Assembly (NCBI RefSeq): GCF_030580955.1
Contig: NZ_JAUQON010000008.1
Location: 186,001 to 250,000, forward strand
DNA: 64,000 nucleotides
From: Hymenobacter convexus
GTDB lineage: Bacteria > Bacteroidota > Bacteroidia > Cytophagales > Hymenobacteraceae
Reading direction: 5' to 3'
Shown here: positions 59,203 to 64,000 of the stretch, one piece after another
How positions within the stretch are numbered: the stretch's first letter is position 1
Layout of the letters: each line of letters opens with the position of its first letter
The notes under the pieces: generated by a model
Databases searched by the model: none
What the model was told of the DNA's origin: nothing
What the model saw: only the letters and a program-made list of their open reading frames with translations
Made by a program: the position numbers and the translations under genes

Positions 59203-59299
59203 CAGTGAACAGTTAGCAATGAACAATGAGAAGGTCAAAAAGTCAATTCATTGCTCAAGGCAAACGGCTCACTGTTTACTACAAACCGTTAACTAAAAT
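59197..59299. repeat. Tandem and inverted AT-rich intergenic repeat
   Basis: AGTTAGCAGTGAAC (59197-59210) is followed directly by AGTTAGCAATGAAC (59211-59224), and a diverged inverted copy, CTCACTGTTTACT, follows near 59268. It overlaps the end of the methyltransferase gene. In kind it resembles the loose palindrome at 1606-1738. Confidence 0.5.
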
Positions 59300-59728
59300 A
59301 TGACCAACGAAATTACCTACCGCACCCGCTGGGCCGACATGGACCCCAACGGCCACATGCGCCACTCTGCCTATGCCGATTTTGCCGCCGACCAGCGCGT
59401 GGTGCTGCTGTCCCAATGGGGCTTCGATGTGAAGCGCTTCGCCCAACTGCGGCTCGGTCCTATCCTTTTTCGGGAAGAAACCAAGTATTTGAAAGAGGTG
59501 AACATCGGCGAAGAAATTCGCGTCAACGGCCACCTCGCCTCCGCCAGTGCCGATGGTTCGCGCTGGACCATTGTCCACACCATCTTCAAAGCCGATGGCC
59601 GGGTGGCTGCCACCGTTACCGTCGATGGCGCCTGGCTCGACCTCGACCGCCGCAAGCTCACCGTGCCGCCCGCCGAGTTGGCCGATGCCTTCAGTTCCAT
59701 GCCGGTATACGAAGCCCCAACCAAGTAA
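59300..59728 (+). CDS. Acyl-CoA thioesterase (hotdog fold)
   Basis: 142 residues, typical of 4-hydroxybenzoyl-CoA/YbgC-type thioesterases that hydrolyse acyl-CoA. The N-terminus YRTRWADMDPNGHMRHSAYADFA carries the catalytic Asp (ADMDPNGHM) and the family HotDog helix. Start ATG at 59300. It is followed by a strong bidirectional terminator. Confidence 0.9.
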   Translation: MTNEITYRTRWADMDPNGHMRHSAYADFAADQRVVLLSQWGFDVKRFAQLRLGPILFREETKYLKEVNIGEEIRVNGHLASASADGSRWTIVHTIFKADGRVAATVTVDGAWLDLDRRKLTVPPAELADAFSSMPVYEAPTK

Positions 59729-59734
59729 CGCTAT

Positions 59735-59780
59735 AAAGCACGAATGCCCCGAAGTTGCAGCTTTGGGGCATTCGTGCTTT
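59735..59780. terminator. Bidirectional terminator between thioesterase and DinB genes
   Basis: AAAGCACGAATGCCCC (59735-59750) and GGGGCATTCGTGCTTT (59765-59780) form a 16-bp perfect stem with a 14-base loop, A-rich on one side and T-rich on the other. It lies between convergent genes. Confidence 0.8.
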
Positions 59781-60357
59781 ACGCCTGCGCATCGGCAGTT
59801 GCCCGCACGGTAGCACCCGGCCGGAGGGCCTTCGTGATGCGCCCGAGCTGCTGTTGGTGGTGCAGCAAGTGGTCGAGCAGGAAGTCCATCACCTGATAGA
59901 TGGTGATGCGCCCCGAGCGGGGGTGCGGGAAAATGGCCCGGTTCAGGTGCCGGCTTGGAAACTCGTTCAGCACGCGCTCCAACTGGCGGCGGGTGGCTTC
60001 CCAGGTTCGGCGCAGCTCGGGCAGGCTTGGCAGGTTGCCGGCGTCAGTAAGGGTGGCCACGCCGCGCGGCGCCTTGTACTTGAAGCCTGGCAGCCGCAGC
60101 AACAGCCGCACCACGCGGGCCCGCAGCCGCGTCAGCAGGCCCACTTTGGGCAGCATTTCCTCGGAGTTCATCTTCTTCTGGATATACTGGACGATGTTGC
60201 CCTCAATAAACAGCAAGTGGTGAACCACCTGATTGGCCGACCAACTGCCCGGCGCAGGCGCCTTGCCGCTGTCCGGTCCCAGCGCTTCGGCCGATTTTAA
60301 TAGGCGTTCGGTGGCGTGTTCCAGCTGTTCGAGTTTGAGGTGCAGGCGGTGGTTCAT
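59779..60357 (-). CDS. DinB family protein
   Basis: 192 residues of the DinB/YfiT four-helix superfamily: GSWSANQVVHHLLFIEGNIVQYI with the first His ligands and FLLDHLLHHQQQLGRI with the last. It lacks the PGGWNGRQ signature of the bacillithiol transferase at 15636, so it is a separate branch. Presumably a metal-dependent thiol transferase; substrate unknown. Its 3' end touches the shared terminator. Confidence 0.85.
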   Translation of the reverse strand: MNHRLHLKLEQLEHATERLLKSAEALGPDSGKAPAPGSWSANQVVHHLLFIEGNIVQYIQKKMNSEEMLPKVGLLTRLRARVVRLLLRLPGFKYKAPRGVATLTDAGNLPSLPELRRTWEATRRQLERVLNEFPSRHLNRAIFPHPRSGRITIYQVMDFLLDHLLHHQQQLGRITKALRPGATVRATADAQA

Positions 60358-60488
60358 GGTGGTGGGAACGGAGATGGGCGGGAGTGCGCAAAAGGTACGG
60401 GAACTTTGATGATAGGTAGATGAGTGCGCTGTTTGAACGCATGCCTGTAGCTGCCCCCGCTGCCTCAGCTACGAATTAAATGGGCAAT

Positions 60489-60523
60489 AAAAAGCCCCGC
60501 TGGCAGCGCCAGCGGGGCTTTTT
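60489..60523 (-). terminator. Terminator of pdhB
   Basis: AAAAAGCCCCGCTGGC (60489-60504) and GCCAGCGGGGCTTTTT (60508-60523), a 16-bp perfect stem with a 3-base loop, A5/T5 at the ends; works on either strand. Confidence 0.85.
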
Positions 60524-60544
60524 ATTCGTCGCCAAAGGCCAAAA

Positions 60545-61528
60545 TTATGCCTTGGCGTAGGTCACTTCTTTCACGGCTTTCACCACGCGGGCCACGTTGG
60601 GCAGCGAGGCTTCGATGAGCGTGGGAGCGTAGGGCAGGGGCACATCGGCGCAGGTGATGCGGATGACGGGCGCGTCGAGGTGGTCGAAGGCGCGGCGCTG
60701 CACGATGTAGGCCAGCTCGCTCGAAATGCTGGCCAGCGGCCAAGCCTCTTCGATAACCACCATGCGGTTGGTTTTCTTCACCGAAGCCACCAGCGTGTCG
60801 TAGTCAATCGGACGCACCGAGCGCAGGTCAATTACTTCGGCCTCAATGCCTTCCTTGGCCAGCTCGTCGGCAGCGGCGTAGGCAATCTTCATCATTTTGC
60901 CGAAGCTCACCAGCGTCACATGCTTGCCCTGGCGCACGATGTTGGCCTTGCCGATTTCGAGCAGGTACTCTTCCTCGGGCACTTCGCCCTTGTCGCCGTA
61001 CATCAGTTCCGATTCCATGAAGATGACGGGGTCGGGGTCGCGGATGGCGGCTTTGAGCAGGCCCTTGGCGTCGTAGGGGTTCGAGGGAACCACCACTTTC
61101 AGGCCGGGCGTGTTGGCATACCAGTTTTCGAAGTTCTGCGAGTGCTGGCTGCTGAGCATGCCGGCGTTGCCCGTTGGGCCGCGGAACACAATGGGGCAGG
61201 AGTACTGCCCGCCCGACATCGAATACAGCTTGGCGGCCGAGTTAATCACCTGGTCGATGGCCACCAACGAGAAGTTGAATGTCATGAACTCGATGATGGG
61301 AATCAGCCCATTGGCGGCGGCGCCCACGCCGATGCCGGCAAAACCCAGCTCGGCAATCGGGGTGTCAATCACCCGCTCCGGCCCGAACTCGTCGAGCATG
61401 CCTTGGCTCACTTTGTAGGCACCGTTGTACTGGGCCACTTCTTCGCCCATGAGGAACACCCGCGGGTCGCGGCGCATTTCCTCGGACAGGGCCTCGCGCA
61501 AGGCCTCACGAAATTGAATTTGACGCAT
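60545..61528 (-). CDS. pdhB: Pyruvate dehydrogenase complex E1 component, beta subunit
   Basis: 327 residues, standard for the E1-beta subunit of 2-oxo-acid dehydrogenases. It begins RQIQFREALREALSEEM and has GEEVAQYNGAYKVSQGM with the thiamine-pyrophosphate-contacting Glu, PIAELGFAGIGVGAAANGL, and the C-terminal transketolase domain (EVIDLRSVRPIDYDTLVASVKKTN). With the alpha subunit it decarboxylates pyruvate to feed acetyl-CoA. The alpha subunit is not adjacent, so the genes are scattered. Strictly, a branched-chain 2-oxoacid dehydrogenase is also possible, but similarity of style favours pyruvate. Confidence 0.92.
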   Translation of the reverse strand: MRQIQFREALREALSEEMRRDPRVFLMGEEVAQYNGAYKVSQGMLDEFGPERVIDTPIAELGFAGIGVGAAANGLIPIIEFMTFNFSLVAIDQVINSAAKLYSMSGGQYSCPIVFRGPTGNAGMLSSQHSQNFENWYANTPGLKVVVPSNPYDAKGLLKAAIRDPDPVIFMESELMYGDKGEVPEEEYLLEIGKANIVRQGKHVTLVSFGKMMKIAYAAADELAKEGIEAEVIDLRSVRPIDYDTLVASVKKTNRMVVIEEAWPLASISSELAYIVQRRAFDHLDAPVIRITCADVPLPYAPTLIEASLPNVARVVKAVKEVTYAKA

Positions 61529-61566
61529 GGTTTTCTTTAGGGTAAAGCCGGTTTTCAGCCGTTTGG

Positions 61567-61599
61567 CAAAGCTACGACAGGCGGGGGCGTCGGGCCAAA
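61567..61599 (-). promoter_or_regulatory. Promoter of pdhB, with a second tandem -7 box
   Basis: On the minus strand TTTG (61599-61596), 21 bp, TAGCTTTG (61574-61567), a full consensus match; the leader is about 30 bases. The -33 TTTG is itself the end of another TAGCTTTG (61603-61596), a possible upstream overlapping promoter. Confidence 0.55.
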
Positions 61600-61611
61600 G
61601 CTAATTCGGGC

Positions 61612-63423
61612 TTACTTCAAGGCTTCCCGGAATACCTTGCCCTGCGCGTAGTCCTGAAACTCTAAGTCCTCCACGGCGCGCTGGGCGTAGCTGCGGTCCA
61701 GCGCAATAGCCTGCTTGAGCAGCTGGCCCATTTCGGCCTCGTTCTTCTGGCGAGCGGCCACCACCGCCATGCCGTAGACCGGCGCGGCGGCCGTGGGGCG
61801 CAGGGCTTGGGCCAGGCGATATTGTTCCAGGGCCAGGTCGTAGCCTTCACGGCCTACTAGTATCAGGCCTTTGTTGAGGGCATTTTGGTAGGAGGGGCCG
61901 GCGTATTGCAGGTTGCGCAGGGCTTCATCGGGCTGGCCCACTTCGATTTCCAGCGCGGCGCGGTCGGAGAAAATCTTGCGCAGCAGCGGGCGGGGGCCAC
62001 CCAGCTTGATGGCGTAGTCGTAGTTCTGCAGGGCTTCGAGGCGGTCGCCGGCCCGGTGGTAGGCCGTGGCCGCGTGGTAGAAGAACTCGGCCGTGGGGTT
62101 GCGGTGCGCGGCCAGGGTGAAATTGACGGCGGCGCGGTGGTAGTAGGCTTTCTGGGTTTTGGCGGTGGGCTCTTTTTCGCCGCGCTGCAACAGCACCACG
62201 CCTAGGTTGTGGAAAGCCTCCCAGCTATTCGGGTTGTTGGCGGCGGCCACTTCGTAGATGCGCTGCTTCTCAGCCAGCAGCGGGGTGAGTGAGGCCGAGT
62301 AGCGCAGTTCCTCGGGCGTAAGAGCGTCGGCTTCCACCTGCTTTTCGACAATCTTTTTCGAAAGCAGATACACCTCCGAATCGTAGCGCTTAGGGGCCGT
62401 GTAGGTCACGGCCACGGTGCCGAAGCGCAGCACGGGGTAGATATAGTCCTCGATGTAATCGAAATAGGTGAGCTTATGCAGGGCCTTTTCCTTTTGCTCG
62501 AAGGTGCCGCGCGTGTCGTTGATGATGGACACGACGGAATCAATCTGGTCGGCCTTGAGGGCTGAAGATGTCACCTTACTCAGGAAGGTGTCCCACTTGC
62601 GCACGTAGGCCAGGGTGTCGTAGCGAATGCTCTCGTTTTTATTGAGATACGAGAAGGTTTTCACGCGCTGCTTGTAGTAGTAGAGCAGCATGCGCACGCG
62701 CTTGCTGGCCAGGGCGCGGTTGTGGGCGTCGGTCGAGTCGGGCGAGTGGCCCGCAATGATGAGCACCTGCTTGGTGTGCTGGTTGGCGTCGATGAGGTCT
62801 TCCAGCGCCTGCACGTTGGTGCCCAGGTAGCCGCGGATAAACCACTTGTCCTCATCGAAGTAAAAGGGCAGCACGCGGGTGCCGCTCATGGTGTTGTTGG
62901 CGTGTTCAGGCAGCAGCGTCAGCACGGTGTCTTCGCGGGTGACGAGGCGGGCGGGGTCGGCGATGCCGCGGGCCACCAGCACGTCGGCATCGGCGCGCAG
63001 CACTTTGCCGTTCTTTTTCAGCTCGCGCACCTGGGCGTGGGCCAGCAGCTCGCCGGGGTTGCGGCCGGGTGTGTTCGGAATACTGAATTTTTGGGTGGCG
63101 ACGAGTTGGCCTTTGTGCTCGTCGTCATACACGTAATTGCCCGACGTGAAGGTGAGGCGGCCGAGGGTGTCTTCGCGCAGGCCGTGCTCGTAGCGGTAGC
63201 GCAGCAGCAACTCATAAGCAACACCCTTGTGCAGGTGGCTGGCTGGCACCCGGGCAATTACCTCAAACGGGACGGCCTCGCCCGAAGCCAGTAGGGGCGT
63301 GGGCCGGGCCGATACCGTGCGGCCGGCTTCGGCCTGCTTCAGCACCCGCGGCAGCGCGCAGGCCGACAATAACAGCGTGGTTGTCAGCAAGCCGTGGGCC
63401 ACTGGCCGCAGAAAATAACTCAT
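61612..63423 (-). CDS. TPR-repeat lipoprotein
   Basis: 603 residues from the ATG at 63423; an upstream start at 63480 lacks the signal. The lipoprotein signal HGLLTTTLLLSAC gives Cys22 as the lipid anchor. The middle part has AGHSPDSTDAHNRALASKRVRM (near 235), which resembles the peptidoglycan-binding OmpA-like loop and may bind cell wall. From about residue 395 there are TPR repeats (SWEAFHNLGVVLLQRGEK, AEFFYHAATAYHRAGDR, YDLALEQYRLAQALRP). Outer-membrane or periplasmic scaffold role inferred; not a known named protein. Confidence 0.8.
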   Translation of the reverse strand: MSYFLRPVAHGLLTTTLLLSACALPRVLKQAEAGRTVSARPTPLLASGEAVPFEVIARVPASHLHKGVAYELLLRYRYEHGLREDTLGRLTFTSGNYVYDDEHKGQLVATQKFSIPNTPGRNPGELLAHAQVRELKKNGKVLRADADVLVARGIADPARLVTREDTVLTLLPEHANNTMSGTRVLPFYFDEDKWFIRGYLGTNVQALEDLIDANQHTKQVLIIAGHSPDSTDAHNRALASKRVRMLLYYYKQRVKTFSYLNKNESIRYDTLAYVRKWDTFLSKVTSSALKADQIDSVVSIINDTRGTFEQKEKALHKLTYFDYIEDYIYPVLRFGTVAVTYTAPKRYDSEVYLLSKKIVEKQVEADALTPEELRYSASLTPLLAEKQRIYEVAAANNPNSWEAFHNLGVVLLQRGEKEPTAKTQKAYYHRAAVNFTLAAHRNPTAEFFYHAATAYHRAGDRLEALQNYDYAIKLGGPRPLLRKIFSDRAALEIEVGQPDEALRNLQYAGPSYQNALNKGLILVGREGYDLALEQYRLAQALRPTAAAPVYGMAVVAARQKNEAEMGQLLKQAIALDRSYAQRAVEDLEFQDYAQGKVFREALK

Positions 63424-63518
63424 CAAAATATGCAACAACGGGAAACGAAAGTCTGCCCTTCCAACGTAAAAGGCGCTCAAATAGTCGGGCCTGGGCCGGC
63501 GAAATTACGCGGTCGGGC

Positions 63519-63549
63519 TTGCCCTCGGCCCGCCGACACCTTATCTTAG
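63519..63549 (+). promoter_or_regulatory. Candidate promoter of the pspC-type gene
   Basis: TTG (63519-63521), 20 bp, TATCTTAG (63542-63549), one mismatch to TAnnTTTG; about 37 bp before the ATG. Confidence 0.4.
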
Positions 63550-63585
63550 CCCAGACAATCTGTTTTTCGCTAGCCGCTACCGCCC

Positions 63586-63804
63586 ATGAAACGCTTCACC
63601 GACTACCTCGAAACGCAGTCCTTTGGTTTGTGCTCGGCCCTGGCCCAAAAGTGGGGGTTCAGCACGCGCAGCGTACGGCTCTCGTTTGTGTACGCCTCGT
63701 TTTTCACGTTCGGCTCGCCCATCGTGCTCTACTTCGCGGGGGCTTTCTGGATGAACGTGCGCCGGGCCATGCGCCAGCAGCGCAGCACCGTGTGGGATTT
63801 GTAG
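63586..63804 (+). CDS. PspC domain-containing protein
   Basis: 72 residues. LCSALAQKWGFSTRSVRLSF followed by a single membrane helix (YASFFTFGSPIVLYFAGAF) matches the PspC domain of phage-shock-type stress proteins. Inner membrane. Short single-domain form; a role in envelope stress is inferred. Divergent from the TPR lipoprotein gene. Confidence 0.8.
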   Translation: MKRFTDYLETQSFGLCSALAQKWGFSTRSVRLSFVYASFFTFGSPIVLYFAGAFWMNVRRAMRQQRSTVWDL

Positions 63805-63819
63805 CCCCGCGCGCTCTGC

Positions 63820-64000
63820 CTATTCCTTCTCCTTCGGTTCGGGTTCGGTTGCTTCCGGAATGGCTACGCCTTCTGCGCGGCGTTCCTTTTGCAGCTTGGC
63901 TTCTTTGCGGCGCCGGCTCTTGTCGTTCTCGGGCTTTTTCTTCTTGACTTTTTTCTTGTCGCGGTGCTTGACGTGCTTGTTGGAGTGTTCTGCCTTTTTG
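63820..64000 (-). CDS. Partial gene, lysine-rich C-terminal tail
   Basis: Open from the right edge to a TAG at 63822-63820, about 60 residues. The visible tail is very basic (HVKHRDKKKVKKKK, SRRRKEAKLQKERR) and ends acidic (PEATEPEPKEKE). Such tails occur on RNA-binding proteins and helicases, but nothing more can be said. Convergent with the pspC-type gene, 15 bp apart. Confidence 0.55.
   Translation of the reverse strand, partial: KKAEHSNKHVKHRDKKKVKKKKPENDKSRRRKEAKLQKERRAEGVAIPEATEPEPKEKE

Overview
The window looks like a chromosome segment of a GC-rich member of the Bacteroidota, most likely Hymenobacter or a close relative (Cytophagales). The basis is two secreted proteins with type IX secretion type B C-terminal domains, promoters of the Bacteroidota form (TTTG upstream, TAnnTTTG near -7), families typical of that group (CusA/CzcA pumps, YfiT/DinB, BFN nuclease, DUF2256), and several intergenic hairpin repeat families. 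This is a judgement from protein style; no database was searched.

Layout. (1) 1-1605: an SDR enzyme and mlaE, the permease of a lipid-transport ABC system. (2) 1739-14689: a 12.9-kb integrated island bounded by a 14-bp direct repeat. It splits mlaE from its ATPase gene mlaF; the right repeat copy is the first codons of mlaF. Cargo: tyrosine integrase, excisionase-like HTH protein, a Cys/His protein, a complete type I restriction-modification system (hsdM-hsdS-hsdR), a DUF1883-TIR protein with its own good promoter, a divergent family-A-polymerase-like protein, a 490-bp structured non-coding stretch and a second HTH protein. (3) 14676-20519: mlaF, a bacillithiol-transferase-like protein, BFN nuclease, the electron-transfer flavoprotein pair, a TPR protein and a DUF937 membrane protein. 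(4) 20645-29788: a TolC-type outer-membrane factor, an adaptor lipoprotein and two full-length heavy-metal RND pumps, the second separated by a strong terminator. (5) 29899-54320: a surface-glycan cluster with nonulosonic-acid (pseudaminic-type) genes pseB, pseC, pseI, an SpsF-type cytidylyltransferase and a GNAT, plus a flippase, deacetylase, glycosyltransferases, an MBOAT/SGNH-like pair, an epimerase-ATP-grasp fusion and two type IX-secreted proteins. No PseG is visible. (6) 54477-64000: housekeeping genes (ffh, pdhB), a cytochrome b plus Tat-exported molybdopterin enzyme pair, a methyltransferase, a thioesterase, DinB, a TPR lipoprotein and PspC.

Most interesting items: the island's attachment in the start codon of mlaF with paired arm-type repeats; the polymerase-like protein at 12058-13563, whose motifs A, B and C line up with family A polymerases but carry Gln at the steric-gate position and HDS in motif C; the epimerase-ATP-grasp fusion with Thr in place of the catalytic Tyr; and the hairpin repeats in the gaps of the non-island DNA.
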